From Hyphomonadaceae bacterium (GTDB lineage Bacteria > Pseudomonadota > Alphaproteobacteria > Caulobacterales > Hyphomonadaceae), in NCBI GenBank assembly GCA_028285145.1, contig JANQQC010000013.1, positions 124,001 through 188,000 of the forward strand: a stretch of 64,000 bases of DNA. Direction: 5' to 3'. Within the stretch, counting starts at the first letter, position 1; the number at the start of each line of letters is the position of its first letter. The notes beneath the pieces were generated by a model. It ran no database searches. It was not told where the DNA came from and saw only the letters and a program-made list of their open reading frames with translations. The position numbers were made by a program, and so were the translations under genes. Positions 42,477-52,356 of this stretch are shown piece by piece.

Positions 42477-45017
42477 ATGCGTACCTTCATCGCAGCGACA
42501 TTCTTGGCCATGCTCTCGATCGCTTTTGGTGGTGGTTTCGGGACGGTGTCCCAGGCGTCTGCGCAGGAAAGTGAGTTCGGCGGGGCAATCCGCTCGATCA
42601 TTGTTGAAGGCAATCAACGGATTGAGGCCCGTACGGTAGAGTCCTACCTGCTCGTCGAGCCGGGGGATTCCTTCGATGGAGAGCGCCTCGATCTGTCGCT
42701 GAAAACGCTCTTCGCAACAGGGCTGTTTGCCGATGTGTCACTCGACCGGCGCGGTCAGGACCTTGTTGTCCGCGTAGTCGAGAACCCGATCATCAACCGG
42801 GTGTTGTTCGAGGGCAACAACGCGCTCGATGACGATAAGCTGAGAGAGGAAGTCCAGGCTGCGCCTCGCGGTATCTTCACCGCAGCCCGGGTGCAGGCAG
42901 ACGTTCAGCGCATTCTGGAGCTTTATCGCCAGTCCGGCCGTTTCGCTGCGAACGTAGAACCGCAATACAAGCCGCTCGATCAGAACCGGGTTGATCTGAT
43001 CTTCACGATTGAAGACGGACCGGTCACAGGCGTTCGTGCCATTAACTTCATCGGCAATGAGGTTTACTCAGACCGCCGCTTGCGCAGCGAGATTGTGACA
43101 CGCCAGTCTCGTCTCTGGCGCTTCTTCAGTTCCAACGATAATTACGACCCCAGCCGTCTCGAATTCGACCGCGAGTTGCTACGGCAGTTTTATCAGAACA
43201 ATGGCTACTACGACTTCAGGGTCATTTCCGCCGTTGCCGATCTCACGCCCGATCAGGAAGACTTTTACATCACCTTCACGATCGATGAGGGCGACCAATA
43301 TGAGTTCGGCGAAATATCCGTCGAGACTGCCCTTGAAAAACTGAACAATGACGCGCTCGCGCGCCTCGTTCCGATCCAGCCCGGTGAACTGTATCAGGGC
43401 GACCTTATTGAGAGCAGCATCGATACGCTGACTTTTGCGGCTGGCGTTGCTGGCTACGCATTCGTCGACATCCGCCCCCGTCTCGATGCTGATCCCGAAA
43501 CAAACACGGTGAACGTCACCTTTGCCATCGATGAGGGGCCGCGTGTCTACATTGAGCGGATCAATATCGAGGGTAACACACAAACACTCGATCGGGTTGT
43601 GCGCCGGGAGTTGCGTATTTCCGAGGGAGATGCCTTCAACCGGGTTCTTCTCGACCGCTCGAGAAACCGCGTTCGCGCGCTTGGCTTCTTTAAGGATGTG
43701 ACGATCACCGAGTCGCCGGGCTCCGAGCCGGACAGAACGGTCGTTGATGTAACGGTCGAGGAACAGCCGACAGGCGAGCTGTCCTTTGCGGCAGGCTTTT
43801 CATCGACAGACAGCTTCCTGCTTGATCTCAGCGTTTCACAGCGAAACCTTCGTGGGCGCGGCCAGTCTGTCGTTGCGCGTGTGTCAGCGTCTGAGCGTCA
43901 GCAGATCGTCGATTTGCGCTTTACCGAACCGCGCTTTCTTGACCGGAACCTGTCGGCAGGTGTCGACGTGTTCGCGAACGCGTCGGACTTTTCCGATATT
44001 CAGTTCGGTGGGTTTGAAACAGAAACCATCGGCGCGGGTGTCCGGGTCGGATTTCCCTTGTCCGAGAGCACGTCTCTTGGACTTCGCTACCGCCTTCAGC
44101 AGGACGATATCAACGTCAACGATTCCAATATCATTATCGACTCCAATGGACAGCTGCTCACATCAGCGGTTGAGGATCCGCCAGACTCGAACAGATTCCG
44201 ACAGCCGATCGAGAGCGATATTACGGACCCAGACAATCAATTCCTCGTCGACATCTGTGATCCCGCTTTTCTCTTCAGAGACACAACGTGTCGAAGCGAA
44301 CGCAAGGAGATATCGTCCATTGTTGGCTATACTTTCCGTTGGGATCGCCGGAATGACCCGATCGCCCCGACGCGAGGGTTTGATTTCTCGCTCAGTCAGG
44401 ATGTTGCCGGTGTCGGTGGTGACGTTCAGTATTTCCGCACGGACCTGACGGCCAGCACCTATCGCGGAATCATCAAGGGCGTCCGGGCCAGCCTGCGTCT
44501 TTCGGCAGGTACCATTGAGCCTTGGGGCAATGATGAAGGCATTCGGATCAACAACCGCTTCTTCAAGGGCGGTAACTCGTTCCGCGGCTTCGATGTTGCC
44601 GGCCTCGGTCCTCGGGAAATCTCTCGCGTCGTGAACCCGGAGACTGGCGAACAGATTTTGCGGCGGGGCCGCGCCCTGGGCGGTAATGTTTACTATATCG
44701 GGACAGCAGAGCTGACGATTCCGAACTTCCTGCCGGAAGAGTACGGGATTAATAGCGCGCTATTCGTTGAAGCTGGTTCCGTTGGTGAACTGGACGATAT
44801 CGACATTGATGATCCGCTTTTCTTCACTGACACAACAACCGGGCTCCCAGCGGTCCGGCTCAGCAAGACAGCTGCCTCATTGAGGGCATCTGCCGGTATT
44901 AGTATCTTCTGGGACTCGCCGTTTGGTCCGATCCGCTTTGACTTCTCTCAGATCCTGCGTCGTGAAGAATACGACCGGACAGAGACATTCCGGTTCTCGA
45001 CATCCACACGGTTCTAA
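42477..45017 (+). CDS. bamA: Outer membrane protein assembly factor BamA
   Basis: Central Omp85 protein that folds beta-barrels into the outer membrane. From the ATG at 42477 it has 846 residues. A signal peptide ends at ASA before QES (about residue 30). Five POTRA domains follow to about residue 425 (first: IRSIIVEGNQRIEARTVESY), then the 16-strand barrel with the NSFRGFDVAG lid-loop motif near residue 700 and a terminal Phe (STRF). Two cysteines in DICDPAFLF and DTTCRSERK lie in a barrel loop and could form a disulfide. The ribosome binding site is weak. Conserved order rseP-bamA-skp-lpxD. Confidence 0.96.
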   Translation: MRTFIAATFLAMLSIAFGGGFGTVSQASAQESEFGGAIRSIIVEGNQRIEARTVESYLLVEPGDSFDGERLDLSLKTLFATGLFADVSLDRRGQDLVVRVVENPIINRVLFEGNNALDDDKLREEVQAAPRGIFTAARVQADVQRILELYRQSGRFAANVEPQYKPLDQNRVDLIFTIEDGPVTGVRAINFIGNEVYSDRRLRSEIVTRQSRLWRFFSSNDNYDPSRLEFDRELLRQFYQNNGYYDFRVISAVADLTPDQEDFYITFTIDEGDQYEFGEISVETALEKLNNDALARLVPIQPGELYQGDLIESSIDTLTFAAGVAGYAFVDIRPRLDADPETNTVNVTFAIDEGPRVYIERINIEGNTQTLDRVVRRELRISEGDAFNRVLLDRSRNRVRALGFFKDVTITESPGSEPDRTVVDVTVEEQPTGELSFAAGFSSTDSFLLDLSVSQRNLRGRGQSVVARVSASERQQIVDLRFTEPRFLDRNLSAGVDVFANASDFSDIQFGGFETETIGAGVRVGFPLSESTSLGLRYRLQQDDINVNDSNIIIDSNGQLLTSAVEDPPDSNRFRQPIESDITDPDNQFLVDICDPAFLFRDTTCRSERKEISSIVGYTFRWDRRNDPIAPTRGFDFSLSQDVAGVGGDVQYFRTDLTASTYRGIIKGVRASLRLSAGTIEPWGNDEGIRINNRFFKGGNSFRGFDVAGLGPREISRVVNPETGEQILRRGRALGGNVYYIGTAELTIPNFLPEEYGINSALFVEAGSVGELDDIDIDDPLFFTDTTTGLPAVRLSKTAASLRASAGISIFWDSPFGPIRFDFSQILRREEYDRTETFRFSTSTRF

Positions 45018-45042
45018 TTCAACCGCCAAAAGGAGCCCCCCA

Positions 45043-45627
45043 ATGGCATTTCTAAAAAGCCTTATGGCGTCGTTTGTACTGGTTGTGACCAGCGCTTTCG
45101 TCGTCGCCCCTGTCGCCACGGCGCAGGGTACGAAAGTGGTCGTCATCGACCAGGGCCGGATTATGCGCGATAGCGCAGCTGGTAAGGATATTGCGGCCAA
45201 GGTCGCGACGATCGAACAGCAAATGCAGGCCGAACTTCAGCCAACAGCCACCGAGCTTGAGACTGAGGGCAAGGCCATTGAGGCTAAAACCGCGAACATG
45301 ACGCGCGAGGCCATGGCCGCCGACACCGCGCTGATCGCCCAGGTCCAGGCCTTTCAGGTCAAGGCGCAGCAATACAATCAGGATCGCGGTGTCCGTGCTC
45401 AAGAGCTTGGCTTAACCGAACGCCAGGCATGGGCGAGTTTCTTCGAAGCACTGCAACCTGTGTTGCAGGAAGTGGTCGATGAAGCCGGTGCCGATGTCAT
45501 GCTGGACCGGTCGGAGGTTGTTTACGCTGCACCTGCCACGGACCTGACAGCGACGGTCATCACCAAGATGGATGCGGCCACACCACGCGTGACGGTCACG
45601 CGGGTGCGACAGCCAGCTGCCCAGTAG
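45043..45627 (+). CDS. skp: OmpH/Skp-family periplasmic chaperone
   Basis: Periplasmic holdase that carries unfolded outer membrane proteins toward BamA. The start at 45043 has AAAAGGAG upstream and gives 194 residues. A signal peptide ends VATA before QGTK (residues 1-26). The mature part begins VVVIDQGRIMRDSAAGKDI, followed by long Ala/Glu/Gln-rich coiled-coil helices (about 50-130) and the hydrophobic body strand near the C-terminus. Sequence is divergent but size, signal and position between bamA and lpxD agree with Skp. Confidence 0.88.
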   Translation: MAFLKSLMASFVLVVTSAFVVAPVATAQGTKVVVIDQGRIMRDSAAGKDIAAKVATIEQQMQAELQPTATELETEGKAIEAKTANMTREAMAADTALIAQVQAFQVKAQQYNQDRGVRAQELGLTERQAWASFFEALQPVLQEVVDEAGADVMLDRSEVVYAAPATDLTATVITKMDAATPRVTVTRVRQPAAQ

Positions 45628-45636
45628 GACACCGCC

Positions 45637-46653
45637 ATGTCGGTTGACGAGCGCTTTTTCCAGCGGATTGGGGCTGAAACGCTGGAAGAAATCGCGACCC
45701 ATACGGGCGCAAAGCTCGTTGGCCCGGCGGGCACACTCTGTGAAGGCATAGCGTCGTCTCAAACTGCTGGCGCGGGCGAGCTCTGCTTTCATGAGGGAGA
45801 TGCGGCGGGCGCTGCCTCTGTTTCGACGAACGCGGCGGGCTGCTTTGTTACTGAAGAAGCAGCCGCTCATTTGCCGGACGGTGTTGCCGCTCTGATCTGC
45901 AAGTGGCCGCGTCTATGTCATGCTGAAGCGGCTGCACGCCTTGTTGCGCTTCGGGGATGGGAGACGGGTGCACCCCTTATTGCTGCATCGGCGGCTATTC
46001 ACGAGACGGCAAGGATCGCTCCGGGCGCTGTGATCGGTGACGACGCAGCAATTGGAGAGTTTGCCACAATCGGCGCGAATGCCGTGATTGGTCCCGGTGT
46101 TCAGATTGGCCGTCATACCCAGGTCGCTGCCGGTGCGAGTGTCATCTGCGCCTTGATCGGTGATCATGTGAGCATCGGAGCGGGCGCACGTATTGGTGAG
46201 CCAGGGTTTGGCACCATGGCCGGGCCGGAAGGTGCCGAAAGCGCCCCTCAGTTTGGCCGCGTTATCATTCAGGATCATGCCCGCATCGGTTCGAACACAT
46301 GCATTGATCGCGGGGCCTTTGATGACACGGTGATCGGCGAACGCACCAAGATCGATAATCTCTGTCAGGTTGCCCATAACGTTATCACGGGCCGAAGCGT
46401 CGTGATCGCTGCCTTTGGTGGCATATCCGGAAGCGTGACCCTCGGTGACGGAGCCATGCTGGGCGGGCGCGTCGGCGTGGCTGATCATGTGAAGGTCGGA
46501 AATGGGTCGAGTCTGGCCGCATCTGCGGGTGTGTTTCGTGACGTCCCTGATGGTGAGACATGGGGTGGCACGCCCGCCAAACCGATCCGCCAGTGGATGC
46601 GCGAAACGGCGTGGCTGCAAAAGCAGGTGTCGCCTTCCAAGAAGGGCAAGTAA
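45637..46653 (+). CDS. lpxD: UDP-3-O-(3-hydroxyacyl)glucosamine N-acyltransferase
   Basis: Third step of lipid A synthesis, adding the second hydroxyacyl chain. 338 residues: an N-terminal uridine-binding domain (about 1-105) followed by a left-handed beta-helix of hexapeptide repeats ([20 protein letters not shown]) and a C-terminal helix. The catalytic His is His247 in [12 protein letters not shown]. The TAA overlaps the lpxA ATG as TAATG, so fabZ, which usually separates them, is absent. Confidence 0.95.
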   Translation: MSVDERFFQRIGAETLEEIATHTGAKLVGPAGTLCEGIASSQTAGAGELCFHEGDAAGAASVSTNAAGCFVTEEAAAHLPDGVAALICKWPRLCHAEAAARLVALRGWETGAPLIAASAAIHETARIAPGAVIGDDAAIGEFATIGANAVIGPGVQIGRHTQVAAGASVICALIGDHVSIGAGARIGEPGFGTMAGPEGAESAPQFGRVIIQDHARIGSNTCIDRGAFDDTVIGERTKIDNLCQVAHNVITGRSVVIAAFGGISGSVTLGDGAMLGGRVGVADHVKVGNGSSLAASAGVFRDVPDGETWGGTPAKPIRQWMRETAWLQKQVSPSKKGK

Positions 46654-47453
46654 TGCCCTCCATCCACCCCACCGCGATTGTTGAAGACGGCGCGACGCTT
46701 GCCGACGATGTGCAGGTGGGCTCGTTCAGTTATGTCGGGCCGAAAGTCGTCCTGAAAACCGGCGTACGTCTGATGCCGCGTACTGTGGTGATTGGAGAGA
46801 CAACGCTCTGCGAGGATGTCGTCGTGCATCCGGGGGCGGTTCTTGGTGGCGACGCACAGATTCTCGGTCTTGCGACGGAAGCCGTGGGGAGCCTCATGGT
46901 CGGCCCGCGCACGATCTTGCGGGAAAACGTTACTCTGCACACGGGATCGCGTTCAGGCGCAGGCCGCGGCGAAACGCGCATTGGTGCGGACTGCTACCTG
47001 ATGGCCAACAGTCATTTCGGCCATGACTGCGTGGTCGGCGACAAATGTGTCATCGCGAACAGTGCCGCTGTCGCCGGTCACTGCCACCTTGGAGACCATG
47101 TCTGGCTGGCCGGGCTGTCGGCCATCCACCAGTTCACGCGGATCGGAGACCATGCCTTTGTCGGTGGCGGGGCGATCCTCGTGGCGGACTTGCCCCCATA
47201 TTGCTCGGTCATCGGAAATCGGGCGCATCTGGCGGGGCTCAATCTAGTCGGTCTCAAGCGTCGTGGCTTTTCGCGCGATACCATCAACACCCTTCGTCGT
47301 GCTTACAAAGCACTGTTCTTGGCCGAGGGCAGCTTTCAGGATCGGCTCGCTTCCGTTGAGGCAGAGTATACCTCCAGCCCGGAAGTGATGACGCTGACCC
47401 GTTTCATTCGCGAGGGCGGCAAACGCCCCGTTTGCCAGCCGGAGGCTGCGTGA
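46653..47453 (+). CDS. lpxA: UDP-N-acetylglucosamine O-acyltransferase
   Basis: First step of lipid A synthesis. I use the ATG at 46653 ([16 protein letters not shown], 266 residues), the normal LpxA start, although the frame is open further upstream inside lpxD. Hexapeptide-repeat beta-helix, with the catalytic His124 in ANSHFGHDCVVGDK and the conserved SAIHQFTRIGDHAFVGGGA. The C-terminal helical domain begins near residue 190 (NLVGLKRRGFSRD). One-base overlaps on both sides. Confidence 0.96.
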   Translation: MPSIHPTAIVEDGATLADDVQVGSFSYVGPKVVLKTGVRLMPRTVVIGETTLCEDVVVHPGAVLGGDAQILGLATEAVGSLMVGPRTILRENVTLHTGSRSGAGRGETRIGADCYLMANSHFGHDCVVGDKCVIANSAAVAGHCHLGDHVWLAGLSAIHQFTRIGDHAFVGGGAILVADLPPYCSVIGNRAHLAGLNLVGLKRRGFSRDTINTLRRAYKALFLAEGSFQDRLASVEAEYTSSPEVMTLTRFIREGGKRPVCQPEAA

Positions 47454-48295
47454 TGGAGCCCCTTGGACTGATTGCGGGTCTGGGTGATCTTCCTGTTCAG
47501 GTCTATCAGGCCGCGAAGGACGACGGTCGGCCTGTTCACGTCGTTCGCATCGCCGGTTTTGAAGAGCCCGCGCTCGCCGATGCTGGGGGCGACACCGTCG
47601 GGGCAGGTGAGATTGGCAAGCTGCTCAAGAGCCTGAAGGGGGCGGGCTGCAAGGATGTGGTCTTCGCCGGGATCGTCAAACGCCCCGCTTTTGATAAGCT
47701 CCGTCTCGACATGCGGGGGGCACGCCTGCTGCCCAAGGTGCTCGCTGCGGCGAAGAAGGGCGACGACGCCTTGTTGCGCGTGATCGTTGATATGCTGGAC
47801 GATGAGGGATTCACAGTGCGCGGTGCTGAGGAAGCGACGGCAAGCCTGCTGGCGTCGCAAGGCCTGATCGGCGGCTCTGCGCCGACCCAACAGGACATGT
47901 CTGACCTGTCGAAGGCTGCCAAGGTTGCAGGCGTGATGGGAGATCTTGATATCGGGCAGGGCTGCATTGTTTGTGATGGCCTCGTCCTCGCCGTCGAGGC
48001 GCAGGAGGGCACCGATCAAATGCTTCAGCGCTGCGCATCGCTTCCCGTCGAATTGCGTGGCACCGCCGATCAACGACGCGGTGTCCTCGTGAAGCGTGCA
48101 AAACCGGGGCAGGATCGCCGGATTGATCTGCCGACGGCGGGCGTCTCCACAATAGAAGGTGTCGCTGCTGCGGGTCTCTCAGGTCTTGCTGTGGAGGCGG
48201 GCGGGGCGCTTTTGCTTGACCGCAAGTCCATGATCGAGCGCGCGGCCGACCTTGGTGTCTTCATTTATGGGTTCGATCCGGAAACAGAAACGTGA
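47453..48295 (+). CDS. lpxI: UDP-2,3-diacylglucosamine pyrophosphatase LpxI
   Basis: Cleaves UDP-2,3-diacylglucosamine to lipid X in alphaproteobacteria, replacing LpxH. The 280-residue protein starts MEPLGLIAGLGDLPVQVYQA and shows the two-domain DUF1009 pattern. Recognisable parts are VVFAGIVKRPAFDKLRLDMR and MGDLDIGQGCIVCDGLVLAV, then VEAQEGTDQMLQRC. Placed between lpxA and lpxB as is standard for this class. TGATG overlap with lpxA, 4-base overlap with lpxB. Confidence 0.93.
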   Translation: MEPLGLIAGLGDLPVQVYQAAKDDGRPVHVVRIAGFEEPALADAGGDTVGAGEIGKLLKSLKGAGCKDVVFAGIVKRPAFDKLRLDMRGARLLPKVLAAAKKGDDALLRVIVDMLDDEGFTVRGAEEATASLLASQGLIGGSAPTQQDMSDLSKAAKVAGVMGDLDIGQGCIVCDGLVLAVEAQEGTDQMLQRCASLPVELRGTADQRRGVLVKRAKPGQDRRIDLPTAGVSTIEGVAAAGLSGLAVEAGGALLLDRKSMIERAADLGVFIYGFDPETET

Positions 48296-49452
48296 CGGAC
48301 GCCCGCGCCTTTCTCGTCGCTGCGGAGCCGTCAGGCGACCTGCTGGGGCGCGAGGTCGCCGATGAACTTCGCAAAACTAGGCCGGAGCTTACCCTGGCGG
48401 GCATTGGCGGTGTCGAAATGGCCAAGGCCGGCCTTCGGTCATCAATCGACACGACGCCACTCTCTGTTCTGGGACTCGTCGAGGGACTAAAGGCCTATCC
48501 GGATGTCATAAGGATCGCCGACCAGGCCGTTGAAGAGATCGTGGCGTTCAAACCCGATGCTGTCGTTCTGGTCGACTCATGGGGCTTCATGCTTCGCGTC
48601 GCGCAGCGGTTGCGTAAGATCGATCCCGCCATTCGGATCATCAAACTAATTGGTCCACAAGTCTGGGCCAGTCGGCCGGGGCGCGCAAAGACTCTGGCAG
48701 GCTGCGTCGACCACTTGCTCTGCATTCACGATTTCGAAGAGCCATTCTATGAACCCTTCGGGCTGAAGACGACCGTGATCGGCAATCCGGCTCTCTCGCG
48801 GGTCGAGCAGGGCGATCGCAAGGCCTTCAGGCTGGCTCATGGCCTGTCTGGTAGCTCTCAGACCCTGCTGGTGCTGCCGGGAAGCCGGCGCAGCGAGATC
48901 GCGCGCGTTGCGCCTGCACTGGTCGAGGCGGCCTACGAGTTGAAAATGACGCATAGCCAACTGAACGTCGTCTGCGCGCCTGCGGAGTCCGTCGCTCAGC
49001 CCTTCGTCGAGGCTTTTCCTGATATCGGGCGCTGGGCAACAGTTGTAACGCGGGCGGAGGATCGTCTGAACGCCATGGCGGCGGCCGATCTTGCGCTGGC
49101 CTGTTCAGGAACGGTGACGACGGAACTCGCCGTCCAGCGCACGCCAATGATCGTTGGCTACAAGACCGGTTGGATCACATGGGCGCTGGCGCGGGGCTTT
49201 CTCTTCAAGCCGCAGCACATCACGCTTCTCAACATTGTTAGCGATGACACCGAAATCGTGCCCGAATACGTCCAGACGCGTCTGACAGCGTCACTGATCG
49301 CTGAAGAGGGGGCGTTTCTGCTCGCCGACCCTGATCGCCTTTCGGCGCTTGTGGAGGCTCAAAACGAAGCTCTGGAGCGTATGGGTGGAACAGTGGCATC
49401 TGCGGCAAAGATAGCCGCAGATGCGATTGTTGAAGATTTGGAGGTTTCCTAG
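48292..49452 (+). CDS. lpxB: Lipid-A-disaccharide synthase
   Basis: GT19 glycosyltransferase that joins lipid X and UDP-diacylglucosamine into the lipid A disaccharide at the inner membrane. 386 residues with [72 protein letters not shown] and [23 protein letters not shown] start at 48292 in a GTGA overlap with lpxI. The TAG stop shares a CTAG tetranucleotide with the stop of the convergent gltA. Confidence 0.96.
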   Translation: MTDARAFLVAAEPSGDLLGREVADELRKTRPELTLAGIGGVEMAKAGLRSSIDTTPLSVLGLVEGLKAYPDVIRIADQAVEEIVAFKPDAVVLVDSWGFMLRVAQRLRKIDPAIRIIKLIGPQVWASRPGRAKTLAGCVDHLLCIHDFEEPFYEPFGLKTTVIGNPALSRVEQGDRKAFRLAHGLSGSSQTLLVLPGSRRSEIARVAPALVEAAYELKMTHSQLNVVCAPAESVAQPFVEAFPDIGRWATVVTRAEDRLNAMAAADLALACSGTVTTELAVQRTPMIVGYKTGWITWALARGFLFKPQHITLLNIVSDDTEIVPEYVQTRLTASLIAEEGAFLLADPDRLSALVEAQNEALERMGGTVASAAKIAADAIVEDLEVS

Positions 49453-50759
49453 CGGCTGCTGATCGGCACGTAGTCGCGTCTGGCTGCGCCAGTGTAGATC
49501 TGGCGAGGACGCCCGATCCGCTGCGTTGGGTCTTCGATCATTTCGTTCAACTGGGCGACCCAGCCCACGGTGCGGCCAAGCGCGAAGAGTACGGTGAACA
49601 TTTCCATAGGGAAGCCGATCGCATCCATAGCGATGCCGGAATAGAAGTCGACGTTCGGATAGAGCTTTTTGCTGACGAAATACTCGTCCTCCAGTGCAAT
49701 CTTCTCCAGTTCCATCGCCACCTGTAGCGTTGGGTTCTGAGAGATATCCAGCTCTTCCATCAGTTCGTGCACGGTCTGCTGCATCACCTTCGCGCGCGGA
49801 TCGTAATTCTTGTAGACCCGATGACCGAAGCCCATCAGGCGGAACGGATCGTCCTTGTCTTTGGCACGCTTGATAAACTCCGGAATACGGTCTGGTGTGC
49901 CGATCTCGCGAAGCATGCGCAGAGCGGCTTCGTTGGCTCCGCCATGGCTCGGGCCCCAGAGGCTCGCGACACCGGCGGAGATCGCTGCAAACGGGTGTGC
50001 ACCGGACGATCCGGCAAGGCGCACTGTGGATGTCGATGCATTCTGCTCATGATCGGCCTGCAGGATCAGGAGGCGGTCCATGGCGCGGATTTTCACCGGG
50101 CTCGCCACATAGCGCTCAGCGGGAACAGAGAAACACATGCGCAGGAAATTTTCCGCATACGAAAGGTCGTTGCGCGGCTCAACGAATGGCTGGCCGATGG
50201 AATACTTGTAGGCACGGGCCGCGATGGTCGGCATTTTGGCGATGAGGCGGTGACTGGACAGTCGGCGCTCTTCCGGGTCGTTGATATCCATCGCGTCGGG
50301 ATAGAAGGCCGCGAGCGCGGCCACGTTGCTGGTGAGCATTGCCATAGGGTGGCTGTCACGGCGGAAACCTTCAAAAAACCGGTCCATTTGCGTGTGCAGC
50401 ATGGTGTGCAGCGTGATCGTGCGCGCAAAGTCGGTAAACTCGGTCTGCGTTGGCAGCTCGCCATTGAGCAACAGATAGCAGACTTCGAGATAGCCGGACT
50501 CCTGCGCCAATTGGTCGATTGGGTAACCCCGATGGAGGAGGATGCCTTCCTCGCCGTCGATGAAAGTAATCTTCGATTCACAGCTCGCCGTGGAGGTAAA
50601 CCCCGGATCAAGCGTGAAGACGCCGGCTTCGGCATAAAGGCGTTTTACGTCGACGACATTGGGTCCATCGGTCCCTCCCATAATGGGCATTTCAACCACT
50701 TTGCCATCGACGTCGATCTTCGCGACGCCCTTTTTCTCTGCAGTGTTTTCCATCGTCAT
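49449..50759 (-). CDS. gltA: Citrate synthase
   Basis: Entry enzyme of the TCA cycle. 436 residues, type II citrate synthase: [32 protein letters not shown] with the first catalytic His, [14 protein letters not shown] with the second, and [17 protein letters not shown] before the catalytic Asp region. Two start codons lie 6 bases apart (50759 and 50753) behind AAGG; the first is used. It follows gltX by 16 bases on the same strand, so the two are probably cotranscribed. Its stop overlaps that of lpxB. Confidence 0.96.
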   Translation of the reverse strand: MTMENTAEKKGVAKIDVDGKVVEMPIMGGTDGPNVVDVKRLYAEAGVFTLDPGFTSTASCESKITFIDGEEGILLHRGYPIDQLAQESGYLEVCYLLLNGELPTQTEFTDFARTITLHTMLHTQMDRFFEGFRRDSHPMAMLTSNVAALAAFYPDAMDINDPEERRLSSHRLIAKMPTIAARAYKYSIGQPFVEPRNDLSYAENFLRMCFSVPAERYVASPVKIRAMDRLLILQADHEQNASTSTVRLAGSSGAHPFAAISAGVASLWGPSHGGANEAALRMLREIGTPDRIPEFIKRAKDKDDPFRLMGFGHRVYKNYDPRAKVMQQTVHELMEELDISQNPTLQVAMELEKIALEDEYFVSKKLYPNVDFYSGIAMDAIGFPMEMFTVLFALGRTVGWVAQLNEMIEDPTQRIGRPRQIYTGAARRDYVPISSR

Positions 50760-50775
50760 CAGCCTTGTTTTACCA

Positions 50776-52260
50776 TCACTTCTCTCCGCCGGGCGCAGCC
50801 GCGGCGGTCAATTGATCCCCAATCCGCCCCAGCGTTTCATCGCGGCCCAGCCAGTACATGACGGGTGCGATGTTCGGGGCGGGCAGCCCGCCTGTCAGTG
50901 CCGCGCGAAGTGGCGGACCGATCTGGCCAAGCGAAAGGTCTTGTGCAGTGCAAAAAGCCTCCAGGCACGTCTGCAGGGCTGCTTCCGACCAGTCTTCCAG
51001 TTCAGTTAGTTCGTCGCCCAGTGCGCCCAAACGGTCAAGACCTTCGCCCCGTAAAGCCTTTCGGGCTTTCTTATTCGGCTGTATGGGACGCCTTGCAAAA
51101 AGAAACGAAAATGCCTCGGCAAGTTCAGGAATTGTCGATCCGCGATCCTTCAGGATCGGCAGCGCAGTTTTCGCACGTGCAATATCGTCAGCGCTAAGGT
51201 CCGAGCCGTCACCAAAGTGCGGCATCAGCAGGGATAGCAGCCGGTCTTCGTCGGCAAGGCGGAGAAAATGCGCGTTGACCGCTTTCATCTTTTCAAAGTC
51301 GATCCGGGCGGCTGCCTTGTTGATCCCTTCAAGTGAGAATACCTTCGCCGCTTCCTCTAGCGTGAAAATCTCCTGATCGCCGTGCGACCAGCCAAGCCTT
51401 AGAAAATAGGCGTTGATGGCCTCAGGAAGATAGCCCATGTCGCGATAGGCTTCCGCGCCAAGCGACCCATGCCGCTTGGAGAGTTTCCCACCGTCCGGCC
51501 CGTGAATAAGTGATACATGCGCGAATTGCGGCACGTCCCAGTCAAGCCCTTCATAGATGCAGATCTGACGGAACGCGTTTCGCAGATGATCGTCTCCGCG
51601 GATCACATGCGTGACACCCATATCGTGGTCATCAACCACAACTGCGAGCATATAGGTCGGAGTGCCGTCCGCGCGTAGCAGGATCAGATCGTCGATTTCG
51701 GCCGCTTTGATCCGAATCTCGCCCTGAACGGCATCCTTGAGCGTGATTTCGCTAGTGTCCGGTGCGCGTAGGCGAACGGTGAAAGGCGCATCGGCGGCGG
51801 GCGGCTCTCCGCCATCGCGCCACGGAGAACGAAACGGAGCGAGAAGCGCGTCCGCTTCGGCGCGAAGGGCTGCACGCTCTTCATCGCTCAGCCCATCGGC
51901 TTTGGCAGCCGCACGCTTGGCGTCTCCAGCTTCCCGGCGCGCCTGCAATTCTTCGGGCGTGACATAGCAGCGAAACGCGGTTCCGCGCGCGAGCATCTCC
52001 GCGGCGGCCGCCTTGTGCTGCTCGGCCCGCATGCTCTGATAGACCGGAGGCTCATCTGGTGTAAGGCCCAGCCAGTCGAGCCCTTCGAGGATCGCTTCTG
52101 TCGCCTCCTGCGTGGACCGGGCTTTGTCGGTGTCTTCGATACGAAGCAGGAACCGGCCACCGTGCCGCCGGGCAAAAAGAAGGTTGAAAAGTGCGGTCCG
52201 CGCGCCTCCTATATGGAGCATTCCTGTGGGGGAGGGTGCAAAACGGGTGGTGACGGTCAT
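50776..52260 (-). CDS. gltX: Glutamyl-tRNA synthetase
   Basis: Class I synthetase charging tRNA-Glu. 494 residues with the HIGH-type motif [20 protein letters not shown], the second family motif [17 protein letters not shown], and the KMSKS-type loop [13 protein letters not shown] near residue 263. The anticodon-binding region is the last 170 residues. No good ribosome binding site precedes the ATG at 52260. It is divergent from comEC, with a 96-base spacer that contains a 14-base dyad. Confidence 0.96.
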   Translation of the reverse strand: MTVTTRFAPSPTGMLHIGGARTALFNLLFARRHGGRFLLRIEDTDKARSTQEATEAILEGLDWLGLTPDEPPVYQSMRAEQHKAAAAEMLARGTAFRCYVTPEELQARREAGDAKRAAAKADGLSDEERAALRAEADALLAPFRSPWRDGGEPPAADAPFTVRLRAPDTSEITLKDAVQGEIRIKAAEIDDLILLRADGTPTYMLAVVVDDHDMGVTHVIRGDDHLRNAFRQICIYEGLDWDVPQFAHVSLIHGPDGGKLSKRHGSLGAEAYRDMGYLPEAINAYFLRLGWSHGDQEIFTLEEAAKVFSLEGINKAAARIDFEKMKAVNAHFLRLADEDRLLSLLMPHFGDGSDLSADDIARAKTALPILKDRGSTIPELAEAFSFLFARRPIQPNKKARKALRGEGLDRLGALGDELTELEDWSEAALQTCLEAFCTAQDLSLGQIGPPLRAALTGGLPAPNIAPVMYWLGRDETLGRIGDQLTAAAAPGGEK

Positions 52261-52281
52261 ACAGGTCTGCTGCGCAATCGC

Positions 52282-52295
52282 GTTGAAGGTTCAAC
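52282..52295. promoter_or_regulatory. 14-base dyad between gltX and comEC, possible operator
   Basis: GTTGAA-GG-TTCAAC is a perfect inverted repeat with 6-base arms, 22 bases upstream of the gltX start codon and 62 bases before comEC. It does not match the LexA box. The binding protein, if any, is unknown. Confidence 0.3.
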
Positions 52296-52356
52296 TCTTT
52301 CGCAAGGGCTAGAACACAGCGACGGGCGGCAAGGCAAGAGGACTCGCGCAATCGGG

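Noticed and set aside
49767..50861. 364-codon open frame on the plus strand opposite gltA
   Set aside because: Antisense to citrate synthase and the end of gltX; no domain or start signal.
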